Below the pieces are notes generated by a model, which worked only from the letters and a program-made list of their open reading frames with translations, did no database searches and was not told where the DNA came from. Positions 24,366 to 37,029 of a DNA stretch of 64,000 bases are shown piece by piece. The stretch is taken from the NCBI GenBank assembly GCA_036429605.1, contig JAVFKD010000015.1, forward strand, positions 3,185,421-3,249,420. Reading direction: 5' to 3'. Each line of letters begins with the position of its first letter. Within the stretch, counting starts at the first letter, position 1. This stretch comes from Cladobotryum mycophilum (Eukaryota > Ascomycota > Sordariomycetes > Hypocreales > Hypocreaceae). The position numbers and the translations under genes are program-made.

Positions 24366-26048
24366 GGGAGTGTCTTGAATGTCAATTAGTTGAATCGCTC
24401 ATTAGTCTGAATTTAATCAACATTCTTTTGGTTTGCTCATTACAATAGTTGTATCGTGATGGTGAATTGAGTTACCCTCTCAACCCCTCCATCCCCTCCT
24501 TTTGCCCCTCCATCCAACATTCTATGGTTGCATAAATTCACAGGTCTCTGCATCCCAGACCATCACTGCTCTATTATCATATAATAGGCATGGCTTCTTA
24601 ACAGGTTCTTGTGTTGCAAGGTTAAAACACATTTTGTACTAAGACACAATACTAACTCAAGTAAAACGATTCTAGTTTTGCTGCCATACCCCAAGATCAT
24701 CTAATAACCCCCAAGACTACAAGTTCTCACGGCATCCCGCGGTGTGTTCCTCGCTCTGGGGAACACTATCAATTATTAAACGGATGGAAAAGTTATCGAT
24801 CTCACCTCCAAGGATATCATGGAAGCATTCAAGCATTCATCTACCTCGGCTATTCTTTCGCTACGTATCCCAACAGAGACTCGACTTTGTACAGGGAGGG
24901 TTATAGCATCCCAAAGACTGGAACTGTCGTCTGAGGGAACCTTGCGTACTGTCGCCAGGGCTCCCCCCCGTCTTTTCATACATTCTTCAAGGCCTGGGCT
25001 CCCCCGACACAGGGCAAGGTTTGCGCCCAGCCATTGTTAATGCCGCATCATCGGCTAGATGGACCTCAAGGAGGAAATGTTATCCAAGGCCATTTTTGAG
25101 TCCTCTGAAGAAAAGGGTCGGGACATTAGCGGACTACGATGGATTGGCAACCTCTCAGATGAACAAATCATCCCGCGCTAGAACCCCTTCACCACATTGT
25201 GTGCGACACATATGGCCACCCGGAAAACAACTAGCCAAATTCGAAACCAGAGGCGCTCGTACAACGAATCTTCTAGGCTAAAATCCTCTATAGTTTTCTC
25301 TTGAGATAATACAGGTATACCTGCATCATTTTGAGTGTGTTCATTAGACAGTCCGACTCGCTGCTCTGTATCTCTCCGTGACAGCTGGCAGATATGGAGC
25401 CCTTGCCTATCAAACAGGGGAACAGTAGATCTGCTAGCTATTCCCGACTGGTTGTGTAGGTAAGGTGTGTTTGTATTGTCAATAGGTGATCCTCTTTTTA
25501 TTATATGTTATAGATTATTTGTTATAGATACTAATCTAAGATAAAAAGATATAATAATTAATACCCCTTATAACCACAATAAGTTAATAGCATCAAAGAG
25601 CTTAATCTACTCCTTGAAGCAGAGACTATCCAGACCTGCTGATATAAGTCATAAGTGGAAAGAAATAAAAAAGAAAGAAAAAAAGAGGGGGGGGGGGGGT
25701 TGTTAGGTATTCATAAAAGATAAGGGCCAAGAGGGAGGGCAGCTAGTCGCGGTTGGCCGCCCATGGGCCTCCCGCATAGCTGGTGTACAATAGCCAACTT
25801 TTTTTTGCAAAGAGGGCACCAATTACCTACCTGCGTGGCGGTATGGCTTGGCTTGCAGCGCAAGTGAATGAAATCAGACCAAGTAAATGGATGTTTACGA
25901 ATGAGGACTTTGGCCAGGTTTGCCTGTGCAAGGCGTTTTCGGATTCTCTTCCATGCTCAACTCTTAACCACGCCTCCAGCTGCTTCATCAGTGACGCCAC
26001 ACAACCCCTCTCTCTATATCTAGTGGCCATTATCATCCAGCTGCATTC
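24366..26048. other. Intergenic region with possible gene fragments
   Basis: No intact gene. Protein-like pieces occur at 24780-24960 and at 25058-25178 (MDLKEEMLSKAIFESSEEKG to TAG), with no recognised family; they may be relics. The stretch 25490-25620 is AT-rich, and a G12-13 run lies at 25687-25699. Confidence 0.4.
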
Positions 26049-26591
26049 ATGTTTCGTAGATTTATCTCGTCAACTTCAGGCACGGCCCTCGCGCTTTCGA
26101 AAATGGCGAAGAAGAAGAAGCCTTCCGAGTCCAAACCCAACCTGAGGACATCCTTTATGTTTCCATCGCTTCATCAGGATGTCACAAATGCAGTCTCTGA
26201 CAAAATTTCCTCGATATGGTTCAACCAAAAACGTAGCGGCAAAGCCCCCGAGAACGAACACCCGACCCATGTCATGGGCAGGTTCAGATGCAGCAATGGT
26301 GCCTGTTCAAGCGGTGGCTGGGCCAGCAAGAAAGTAGCCATACTGATCAGGGGATATCCCGAGAATGGGTACAACGCCGTCGTGTTCAACCAGCACTGCA
26401 AGGCCTGCAAAGAGCTTGGCATCCTGACGCTGGACGAGAACTCGTACGTTGAGCGAATAGCATACCGACTCAAGAAGTGGGCAGGCGTTCCGATGGAGCC
26501 ACAACCCTTCTCTGAGAAAAAAGGCCTACCCCATAAGAGCGAGCTTTGCGAAGGCTGCAAGCAAGGCTATTGCCAGGAAGGATATCACTGA
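26049..26591 (+). CDS. 3CxxC-type zinc-binding domain protein
   Basis: A single exon encodes 180 residues from the ATG at 26049; a second in-frame ATG at 26103 opens the basic stretch MAKKKKPSE and is an alternative start. The conserved part, residues 76-178, has GRFRCSNGACSSGGWASKKV, then FNQHCKACKELG and CEGCKQGYC. Cysteines 81, 86, 117, 120, 167, 170 and 175 fit the zf-3CxxC fold, a zinc-stabilised domain found in many fungal proteins of unknown role and in vertebrate receptor-transporting proteins. There is no convincing signal peptide or membrane span; residues 1-18 could be a mitochondrial-type presequence. The function is not known. Confidence 0.85.
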   Translation: MFRRFISSTSGTALALSKMAKKKKPSESKPNLRTSFMFPSLHQDVTNAVSDKISSIWFNQKRSGKAPENEHPTHVMGRFRCSNGACSSGGWASKKVAILIRGYPENGYNAVVFNQHCKACKELGILTLDENSYVERIAYRLKKWAGVPMEPQPFSEKKGLPHKSELCEGCKQGYCQEGYH

Positions 26592-27425
26592 TGGGTAGAC
26601 CAGAGCAAATTGAAGTCGAGGGGGAGTGGGTGTGTGTTTTTCTGTTTTGTGATGGGAGGAGAGGGCACGAAGTTTAGATTAACTTGAAGGACTGGATGAA
26701 ACAAACCGCAGATGGAAACCAATGCTTCTCTCGTCAAAAACTAGCATCAGAATTGGCATTCGAAGCGATCGAGTTGCCCAGGGAATGGAAGGGATAACAT
26801 CCAGCCCTGTATTTATAATAGTGAGTCTTAGCCGACCATCCTGATGCCGTCAAGATTATTTTCGCTGATCTTATTTCTAGCCTAGCTGGGCGACTTAATA
26901 TAGATAGGTTATTATATACCTATTCTGAGTTACAAGGGAACAAGGGACAGTGTCTAAGGAGGGCGAAATAATCGGGGTAATCTACTGCTACTCTATGTCC
27001 GCTATCTGCTATATATAAATCTCAGATTCCTTCCTTGTTTTAGAGACGTATGGCTTTCACTAAACAGCGTTGACTGACCGAGGAGACTTACACCTAAATT
27101 AGGGAAAAGTTATTGGTGTAATCGGATGGCTGTAATATCTTACGTAGCAGTTAAAGGAAAACCTCACTTTGTGAGTGTAAGGGCTTCCATAGTCGGCTTA
27201 ATAGGCTCTGCGTAGCATAACTTAAACGTGGCATAATAGGTATTGGATGGGCATCGTGCTGGGCAGCTCTGATCCTCGTCGGTGACCAGGCTGTTCTAAT
27301 CATGAAATATAAGATGGCTTAAGTGGATCAATGTATATCCGGTCAACTAAAGGCTAGGATAAGGGCCTCTAAGCAGTCTCAATGGTCAATGTTTTGTACA
27401 GAACTTGGACCTTTAATCAGCATGT
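26592..27425. other. Intergenic region between converging genes
   Basis: Nothing coding is recognised. The part 26,860-27,030 is moderately AT-rich. It holds the 3' regions of both flanking genes. Confidence 0.5.
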
Positions 27426-30400
27426 TTACCTCATACCCTTGACCTTAACTATGTCCTTGAACAAATTTTCTAGCTTTTTCCCCAAATACCGCAAACCAGG
27501 AGCCCCATCAACCCAGCCTGGGAACGGCACCATGGCTCGGTAGTTGGGTAAGGTGGAAGGCAAATCCTCATTTAAGAACCTTTTCCATTCACCTTTGGTA
27601 CACATATTCAAGTGTCCCCCTCCTTTTACTAAGAAAGCTATGGCTAGCAGATTATCGCTCTGGTTGGGAAAGCTTCTCCTATACTTGACCCGATAATCAA
27701 GTGGTGTTTGGTGACCCGACGACAGTACGTTGGGCTTTGCGCCGCTTCGCAGCATGTCGTTTGCAATACTGGCTGTGCAGATGTGAAGAAACCTCACAGA
27801 TCCATTCTGCCCGTGATAGTCTATTGCCTTTGACAAGGATATCTGCCGTGTTCTCGTGATTTGGTCGAAAAGCTCGTCACCACCCAAGGTAGAGATCGAG
27901 AAGCTGAGTTCAGTTCCAAAATACCTTGTAATGACATCCGTCACGAAGGGTTCGGGGGTCTCCTGAATTGGTAGGATAGTGGACTGGTTTCTATCGTCGA
28001 GTTCATATTGCGCATTGTTGGACCTCAACTTGCTTTCCGCTGATCTCTGATTTATATACTCGTCGTGATAGAAATAGTATAGAAGTGCATGGAGATCGGC
28101 CTGGACCTCGAAGTCATTCTCAACTAAAAGCCCCAACAAATGGCTAGCATCCGAGACTGTGGATAGGCCCTTGGAAATTGAATGCAGAAAGAAAACTAGG
28201 GCTCGCGGTGGCGACTCGGAAAAGAAAGTTCCGTTGTCCTGCAACATGTCCTTCAAAAGTAGATGTAGTTGTGCATAAATTGCCAATTCTACCCATGAAA
28301 CTCCCTCCCTCACACGAGGCAAAAATTGCTCCCTTACCACGTTCTTGTCCCATATCCAAGTTGTTCCCTCGAATAGGGAATATTGACTCTTCCCGGTCGT
28401 TGCCTCCGCCGCTCGCGCGTGCAGTAGAAGCCGATCACTTATCGGATAAAAGTCTCCAGCTTTGCTTGGGAAGAGGAACTTGACCATTAATGAATGACCG
28501 TTATCTTCGGTAAGACGGCACTTCTCTCCGAGGACAATGTTCTTAAAGTCCGGCCGCTGGACAAACTCGGCGGCAGTTTGGTGCAGTAACTGAAGCTGAA
28601 ATTTGCCCCTGAAGGGGACCACCTCAACCAAGCCACCCGAGTGAGTTCTCAGTTGTCCCTCAGTATATTTATTAGCGGCGCGATTCCTTTGAGGCATGGC
28701 AGCTTCTTCTATGTCAGCACGCTTTTTCACATTTGAGCATGCTAGAATTTTCGAGACATCATGAAGGAATATTGGTTCTGTTGACTTGCTAACAACTTCA
28801 AGAAGACAGAAAGCTTCCCATCGGGAAGAATACGGTAATCTTTCGATTATGGTTTCGTAATATTGGCTCAAGTCGTTAGGCAGTAATTCCATTGCCTTCA
28901 GAAGTTCAGATGGGAGGTGCTCCCTATCCTTCCTCGTCGCCAGGAATTTGGCAGCACATTGAGAAAGATCATTAAGAACAAGCTTTACCCATAGAAAGAC
29001 ACCTCTGGCTCTCTCAACGATCTCATCGGTCATTTTTAATATATCATCCGAGCCAGGTATATTAGAGCCTATTGTTCGAACACAAATTTCTCGGATGTCA
29101 TTTTCTGTGAAGTCATGTATCTGCAAACCAGGATATTGGTCAAAGGCTTCAACGAACGTATCCCAGCGTCGGCTTGAGAAGAGAATTTTAATTCTGGTTC
29201 GACTTCCCTGGTTTGAAATAAGGTCTTTGACAAAGTGCGAAATAAATTCCGGGGGACCGTCGTGTTCGTCTAGCGCATCAATAAATAGACAGATGTCTAT
29301 ATCGATCAGCCGTTGTTTAACGAGATCGTCAACTGCACGTTCAAGCTGTAGCACACTCCATTGTGCCGTTTCAATTAAATACTGCTGGCGCTGGCGAGCT
29401 GAAAAGCGGTCCAGAATCTTTTCTGTTAGTTGATTAACTCTGCGTTCAATCACCTCAAGTTGGAGTTTGCCTTTTTTCACGCCATTGCTTTCAGGCCTTT
29501 CTATGCGATTCATCAGAGTCTCTTTCAACTTCCGAAGCTGTGTTTTAAAGTCAATTGCCCCCAGCCATTCTCTGAGACATTTGCTTAGCAACGATTCGAA
29601 CCTCGACGTTTGCTTCCAGTCGTCGTTGATCTTTGACACAAGGGAGTCCACACGATCAAGATTCCCAGTATTGAATGCCGCCTGCAATTCATGTAGATGA
29701 GGATAGACACGTCTCTCGAGGTCTAGAATATTTCTAATGCCGGTCATGGATGGCATTTGTTCAACAACCATGGTACGGAACAATTTTCGTGGTATCTCAC
29801 AGGCCAGAACATGTTTGATAATGGTCTCAACCTCGGAATCCATTCGAATCTTGCTGAACCTGATCAAAGATTCCAAGTCTAGGGAAAGACTCTCGAGTTT
29901 GGCTGCAGCTATAGCATCGTTATATAATTGCTCAAGCTTTTTTTGAAATAGCAAGTTTGACTTGGGGGCCTGCTCTAAAACCTGGCTGAGAATGCTGCGC
30001 AGAAGGCCATCGAGAGACTTCTGCATTGCGGTGCCACGGTGGTGGAAGAAAAAGTTGCTCGGACAAAATCGTCGCTGCGATTCCACTTGGATAAGTATTG
30101 TGCCGTAAGTGGGTGGCTGTGTAGATACTTTATGAATGTGGACTTGCCAGAGGCAGGTTTGCCTGATACCCAGAAGACCTTGTCACCATTTTGCAGCCAA
30201 TTAGTGAGCCCGATTGATGAGTCCTCCAAAGCCCACTGAAACGAGTAACCAGCTGCTGCGTCAATTTGTTCCAGTCGGGCATCGCGTTCTGGTGCACGGA
30301 TGGACTCGATTATGGCTGTAGATGGTTAGCTCTGAACTTTGAGCGTAGAACGCCATTGTGCACTCACAATAGATATTCCAGAAATCTAGATCAGCAGCAG

Positions 30401-31728
30401 GGTCGGCGTGATCCATTAGGATTTCGACCTGCTGGCTGTCCTCAGGCAAGACGGCCATTTGATCAATGGCGGCGCTGGCTTCTTGACTGGCTTCCACCCA
30501 CGTGTCTTGAAGCATAAGCTGAAGCTTATATGCAATACGATCAATTAGTTCATTTCCTCGAGAGAACTTAACCATATCGGAATGGTTGGCATTTATCTGT
30601 ATTGTTGATGCCGAGTCCGACTCGCAGCGATTACCAGTTGCAGACTCCGGAGACACAAAAACAGTCCCAGGTCCGGATCGTTGATACCCTCCATCAACTG
30701 CCTGTCAAACTCGTTTAGCACATCTTCGGCTAGTGGGAAAAGGGAAAGGGGCATCCATGATATAGCATACTTGTACGGTGGGAGTAATCTCAGTCTCGAA
30801 AGCCCAAAGCAAGCTCATTTTTCGAAGTTGAGAAATTCCCAAAAACTGCTCTTCCAAGGTCTCTAAAAACGATCCTTCACAAGATATTTCTTTCACAAGT
30901 GCGTCCTTGTTGGGCTGATCTCCAAGCATTATCTGAAGATCGGAGACATCCAGACCTTGGCTGGGAACCCCAAAAAAGACGACACCTCTAGTACGGTTCA
31001 AAATAGGCTCGGCCATTACTCCACTATCAGCCACCATACGAAAGGCTTCCTTCAGGACCACGCCCCCAAGACTATGGGCGAAGAATGATAAGTTCTTAGG
31101 ACCAGGAGCAGCCCACCCCCTTGCTGAAGAGTGTGAATGAAGCTCATGGCAATATTCGATACAGTTTGAAAAGACCTGCTTCCGGCTAGCTTCGTATCAT
31201 ACCCGTATAGAATAAATTTGACACCTTTAACCAGATTAGGAAGGGTATCTCGAACCCACATGAATGATTTGTCCTTCCCATGTGGTTGCCAAGAGCCCAT
31301 GGGATGGCTCGCGAGACCGGACATGACGATACATCTTTAAAACGTTTAGACCGATATGATAATCATCCGCGTGTTCACGAGTCAACTTACTCGTATTTGT
31401 CTTGATGCTCCGGAACCTCATTCAGAGGGGTCAATCCGTAAAACTTGTCATCAAGGAGAAGCGGCTGGGGTAAACCAGGTTGCCACAGCGACCATTCACC
31501 AGCCTTTGGACCATCGCCCACGGCTTTTGGGAGCTTTCGGAATGACAAGGTAGCAGTCTTGGTGCGTGGCCTAACCCAGAGTTCACAGCTGAGAGCTAGA
31601 GATGACACAATAACGTCCCTCTGATCCCCGTGGGGAATAAATGTACTGATAAGCTCAGCAACACCGAGACGATCCAAATGATCGGGAATGCTTCGTAAGC
31701 GGTAGACCTTGCTCTCTATTGAAGCCAT
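27426..31728 (-). CDS. STAND/NLR-like protein: SesB-type lipase domain plus NACHT NTPase, with two frame breaks
   Basis: Four exons on the minus strand (31728-31391, 31334-30771, 30701-30368, 30315-27426), introns 52-69 bp. With one base added at 31116-31120 (C5) and one at 30049-30053 (A5) the total is 1,376 codons. The alpha/beta-hydrolase part has the nucleophile in FFAHSLGGVV (about residue 199) and the catalytic His in NANHSDMVKF, like SesB. The NACHT part has Walker A GKPASGKST (464-472), Walker B DICLFIDALDE and sensor FSSRR. About 190 mostly helical residues separate the Walker motifs, far more than usual. The C-terminal part (LHQTAAEFVQ) is of the DUF7791 type. Fungal proteins of this design act in non-self recognition and programmed cell death. 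No repeat domain of the WD or ankyrin kind is seen. Confidence 0.87.
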
Positions 31729-32852
31729 GAAGGCTGAAGATGACGCGTGTATATAGACGATGAAATATTGTTAGGTTCAGAGATTGCATACAATCGCACC
31801 AGATGTTCAGCCATCATATGTTCGGGCATCATTCGCCCAACCCCGCCACCTACCACACGCTTGACAAAGGGTGGAGAGCCACATCAAATTCCAGGAGCCA
31901 ATCCTAGGATCTGCTGATATTACACAACCGTCACTCCGCTTTCGCGATGCGATAGGCTACAAGGCGACCAGGGAGTTTACATTTTATACTAAGGAGGAAA
32001 GATATTCATGGATGTACCTTGATTAATCACAAGAATGTCATGAGTCACAGTAGATTTAAAATTTGTCGTAGAACGAAACAAGGATTATACAAGGGAAGAG
32101 GTCAAGCGCAATTGGATTCCTATGAAGTATTAACTTATCTTGAGTTCCATCCATTGCTTTCCAAGAGTATCGGATCCATTAGATGCCTAGAATCAACAGA
32201 AGCAGTGGAGCCCAGTATCCATGATCTCAATCAGTGGACATTGAGACTGGTTACTTAGGTACCTAGGTACCTGTAGGTAGGTTCCATTGCTTAGGCGTCT
32301 AGTGCCCCCACCGACTCCGTGCATCTCCAGCGGGAGGGCCTTTCAGGTTACCAGTGAACGAAGATTCCAGGTTACAGGTATAGATGGATGGATCCAATGT
32401 ATTGAATCTATTTATGTACATACAGCCCGTAGCCTCAATTAGGACGGGAGCTACCTGTATGCTCCCAGCCCCTCTTCCGAAGCTACTTCTGGCTTGGTTG
32501 AGAGGTTTAGCCTTGTGTCTAATAACAACTATTAAGCCCATTATTATTATTTAACTTCTTCTTAAACATGGTGTGCAAACTAGACTTCTTGAATGAAACA
32601 CTTCTCTGGAAGCTTTGGGACGACGCTCTTCAGCATGACGAGCGGCCAGCGAAAAAAGTCGTGGAAATTCGTCTTCAATAGAATCGTGTTTGTTGGCAAA
32701 CAATATATCGTGTCCAGCGAACCCCCCCCCCCTGCTGACACTTAACCCAGAGAAGAGTAGATATTATCGTCAAGAAAGTTTCAAAAGGGCCATCTCTAAC
32801 AATACCAATTCTTGACATTATTCCGATGAATGAGTTGAAGAAAGGAAAGGCA

Positions 32853-32854
<2 letters not shown>

Positions 32855-32895
<41 letters not shown>
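32855..32895. repeat. (AG)n microsatellite
   Basis: About 20 uninterrupted AG dinucleotide units. Confidence 0.95.
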
Positions 32896-32896
<1 letters not shown>

Positions 32897-32984
32897 CGAG
32901 ATGCCGAGCCCTAGGGATGGACGGGAGCGGAAAAGAAATTCATAGCAAGTCCAAGGTCTTAAGCATTGATGGTGGCGACTTGCT

Positions 32985-33735
32985 ATGGCCCTAAACAATC
33001 TTGAGAATTCAGACCACTCCCCGCCCTGGGTCGGCAACACTGAGTTCATCTGTGAACAGCAACTCGTTGAGGAAGACGGAAACAGCACAAGCCGGTCCGG
33101 TCATCGCCTCCAGTCTATGGAGGGCCAAACAGCCCTTGAGACGAACCCACTTAGCCCCGCCGAAGTCAAGTTAGCATAGTAATAACTCGGGTAGTCCCAA
33201 GCCCTGTGAAGGCGTCGATTTGGTTAACGCGGTTAGCCGGCGTTGTGGACCGGGTGGCTAGAACACAGGCTATTCGGAAGATCATCGTTTGGCAGGGGTT
33301 CACCTGGTATCGGTCTGCCTACCAGCTCAATTGACCCGCCTAAGCGGATTCGGCGGGCTACCCTGATGGTAATTGAGGAGTGCGAGACCAGGATCGCCAC
33401 TCTCAACGCGGACCTCAAGAACAATAACAAAAACTCTACATGCAGTTGCAACAAGGTTAGAATCGACCCAGAAGAAGTAGACGACCATGGTGGGCCTCAA
33501 GAGCCAAATAACAGACTCGCCCTCCGCCAATGACCTCAACTACACCAAAATCTTCGAGAAATACCTACGCAACATCATCTACCAGCACGCCATCATCTTT
33601 ACGGCCAACTTTGCCTGGTACAGAGACATTTCCGCCATGTACATACAAGTTCATGAGGATCACTTTGCCCTGGACTGTGAAATGAGCAAGATTGTGGGCA
33701 TCGAAAGCGCTCAGGCCGACGCAGCACGATAATAA
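32985..33735 (+). pseudogene. Possible decayed coding sequence, family not recognised
   Basis: Three open pieces in changing frames have protein-like composition: one from about 32985 (ALNNLENSDHSPPWVGNTEF), one at 33330-33530 with a coiled-coil-like stretch (VIEECETRIATLNADLKNN), and one from 33487 to 33732 (NYTKIFEKYLRNIIYQHAI). No domain is recognised, and they cannot be joined by evident introns. They may be remains of a gene or an old mobile element. Confidence 0.3.
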
Positions 33736-34855
33736 GAAAATAGGCAAGTTGCTTAGGGAGAAGAAGAAGCCATAGAAGAATTGTGCAGAGTGTTCAGACT
33801 AGTATCAACAGCAATTTAAACCATAGCATCAATACGAGTGATAAAGCCCCCAAGAGTATGAAATTAATTGACCCGAATACCCAGGTCATATCTGAAAGAC
33901 CATGCATCAAGGGCCTGGCCATGAATCACCTCATGAAGCCTCACGAAGAATGTATTGGGACGGTACGTAAATCTCTCGGTATTGGATAGACTTAACAATA
34001 GACTCCTTTTGTGGTAGGCTAAAATTGATCCCAGTGCTTTTGAGTAGAGGCTCCATCATTGAGAATGGATAACGAGGAATGTATGGGTTACGGCGAGAGG
34101 AGATGGTTCGTAAATGGTCGCGCATGAGATAAAGGGGGGCATATACCTAACGAAGCATGTCGGAATTGCAATATTAATTTGTAAGAGGGTCATCTCGTCA
34201 TATTTTGACGATCTTAGTCGCTGTAACAGGATGATAAGATTCGGTTACTACTCTACCCTAAAGCTGAGATCCACGGTCTTTATGCGACACTGAGCCATTG
34301 ATGGGGTGGTCTGAAGGTGTTGAGATTGATATTAGAAACCTCTTAAGTTCTCTAAGAAGGCATTAAAAGTATATTAGTAAATAAGAGCAATTATTTATTT
34401 CAGTTATAAAGTATATTAAAGAATGACCCAGTGAGATTGTATAGAAATATATCTATATATAAGCTAATTAAAATATCTAAAACTTTAAATAAATAGGTTA
34501 CTTACTATTATATTTAAATTCTATTTCTTTTTAAAAGCATAATACTTTTGTAAGTATTATTAAATAAAATTATAGTAATAATAAATATTAGTAAAGATAT
34601 TAGGCTGTTTAACTGTATAAAGTATTCTTTATAGGATAATATTTACTAATTCTCTGTTAGCGGCTAAAGGTTTATTATTATTGCCCTTATAAACTCTCTT
34701 TCTGTGTTTTTTTAATTGTATATATCTAGGTATAGTCTGTTCCTCTCGTGTTAGAAGAGGTTGACAGCGCTGAATCGGGCTTTTCATGTTAAGAATTTGA
34801 ATGCGGGCGAGCGTCTACTCATCCATTAATCACGGGTATATCGAATTTTAATCAA

Positions 34856-36077
34856 TCATAGCTTACCGAAATAGATCTCAATTGCAGAGAGCATAGGTAA
34901 CACCAACAGCAGAAGAGGAAGAAGCTGGCCGAATCCCCATTCATTCTCACTCCCTTGCATTCTATTCTCAACGGTATGTTGTCTAGTTGTCACCAGCTCC
35001 TTGGAAGCCCATATCAGACCAGTGCAAATACGCAAGACTGATAGGGCGTGTGAGGTCCAAATCTCGGAAAAGCCGAAGCAAATTACTGAGAGGAGAAAAG
35101 AAGGTGTCATGAGAACAAGCCAGGCGACACGAATGGCTGTTTTCCTCAAGATGCCCCCCTCCATTCTAACCTTCTTTGACTGGCGAAGAGGTTTCGAATG
35201 CCAACGGCTAGGAAAACGAAGAATAGGAACAAAGCAAAAAGAAACCTTTCTCGTCTTGACCGAAACACTCCAGGTTGGGTATATTGCGTAAATAGCATCG
35301 AGGAGTCCCCAAATTGTCATTATCGTACCAATTACCAGCAGCGCAACACTTACCCCGTCGTATGAGATACGAGTCCAGGCACAATGGGGTGACAGCCCAT
35401 ATGAATAACGGAAGTAATCGACTGTGCAAACCAAGAACTGGCCGGCCAACAGCATTATGGACAGTACGATAACCACTACAGCCCTCGAAGTGTGTAGGAT
35501 GGTGTTCTTGCGCAGCTCATCTGTCAGAAGGAAGATGGCAGATTGGTGCACAATGGAGGAGATGGATCCCAGTAGATAGACGACGTAAAAGTGATACTGG
35601 GTAATGGTGCAGTGCTTCACAAAGCCGACAATGAAGATCGCTATCCCAGTGACGAGCTGTTGGTAGCTAATCATCATCACCGTCTTCCTACCGGATTCAA
35701 TTACCCAGTCAGGAGGTCTGTTGGCCATTAAGACAGAGGCGCCTACTTTGGTGAAGAGTTCATCCATCGAGTTGAACCAGACTCGGCCAACCACGCCAGG
35801 GAGAAAGTACGAAATTAATTGCAGCAGCACAGAAATATATGCTGAGGCGAGGAACGCAGTGGTGACCTAGGATTTTGTTAGGCTCCATGATGTCAATAGC
35901 TTGATTCTTATCCGCGAATACTCACGCCTATTCCTGCCTGTTTTTTTAGGGAGGTCTATTCAGTAATTTTTTCGCTCTTGCGTCTGGTGATAAATACGTC
36001 GTTTGGATACTCACTATATCTAGATCGGCCCTCAACTCTGTAGAGGTGCAATTCGGGGAGGTGACACAAAACAGCAT
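34856..36077 (-). CDS. Polytopic fungal membrane protein with a 12 bp microexon
   Basis: Three exons are inferred on the minus strand: 36077-36015 (21 codons), 35937-35926 (four codons, AGIG) and 35866-34856. The introns are GTGAGT..ACAG and GTGAGT..CTAG. The joined N-terminus reads ADLDI-AGIG-VTTAFLASAY, matching the D-I-A-G-I-G-V-R-type segment that begins many fungal multi-span membrane proteins of unknown role. About seven hydrophobic spans are visible in 361 residues (for example AIFIVGFV, AVVVIVLSIMLLAG, VALLVIGTIMTIWGLL). Near the 3' end a GTAAGC at about 34863 could start a further intron giving a slightly different C-terminus. Function unknown; plasma-membrane or organelle location cannot be decided. 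Confidence 0.75.
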
Positions 36078-37029
36078 GTTTGCACTTTAGATATAGACCA
36101 TGCCGCTTCCTGATTGTAAAGAATAAAAAGTCCAAGTTTAATAATTTCTGATTCCGGGCTGGGAGTATTTAATTATACTCAGTCTCATATTGCTGGTGAA
36201 GCCCAATAGGACGGAGACACGATACACTCGCCTCAAACACAACCCAATAGACACGCTGCCTAACCAGTATCTCAGATCATGAATAGCCATTCCATCAATA
36301 TCCAGAAACTAATGGATATTGAGAAAGCATCTAGTCGATGGGAGGTGGGCCTTCCGGCACCTGTCGATGATGTGACTGGCTGGTAAAATATGCGCACTTT
36401 AGTTATGCTCCACCTTCGGTGAGAATCCGGTATGCGCAATCTTTCTATGCATACTAGATCATAAGGAATATGAGCTTGAGATTTGCGTTATATCTCTACT
36501 GATATGAGAGAAAATGCCAGGCTTATAGAAATTCTTCTGAACAACCCCATGCTTCATCGACTTTGTGTCTACTATGTCTACTATGTGGATGGAATACCCT
36601 TGACCTATTCTATCTGTATGTTTGATACGGCATCAAGGATCCACTGAGCTGAAAGTCATCCATCATAAATGGCTAGTCCGTGGGGATTAGGACATCTATT
36701 GGCTGGTTCCGTCTCCCCATTATCTTAGTAAACATAGCGACGGCCGAGATGAGCTCAAGCCTCACATACTCGCTGGAAGTGAGATTGATCTCAACATGCC
36801 CATCAAGTCGACCCAGAGTAGAAACAAGTTCGTGGAGTTGGGCCGCGTTCCGTTGTAATTTCATCCCATCTTCTGTCCCGCAGTTTTCGTGAATGTATCA
36901 TTCACGGTCAACGCATTGCTCAATATGGTGCAGCTGATTATACAATCATATTTACATCTACCAAAGTCCAGAATTTCCAAACCGAAACCGTCCCATCAGT
37001 ATACTTAAAAGCATTCCGCCATAAAGACC
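36078..37029. other. Intergenic region
   Basis: A 63-codon open frame at 36864-36673 (minus) has fair composition but no family match and no flanking exons, so it is not called. Otherwise nothing is seen. Confidence 0.45.

Larger units (their letters stand above)
31729..34855. other. Gene-poor, partly AT-rich region with microsatellites
   Basis: No intact gene in 3.1 kb. It holds a TACCTAGGTA palindrome (32260-32269), a poly-C run (about 32725-32735), an AG microsatellite, a protein-like relic (32985-33735) and an AT-rich block at 34330-34740 consistent with RIP decay. Confidence 0.5.

Noticed and set aside
24780..25320. Possible gene between tyrosinase and the 3CxxC gene
   Set aside because: Only short open pieces with stops between them, no family and no plausible splice sites, so noted as a fragment only.
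36673..36864. 63-codon open frame on the minus strand with natural-looking composition
   Set aside because: No start context, no extension by introns, no recognised family. It could be a fragment, but this cannot be supported.
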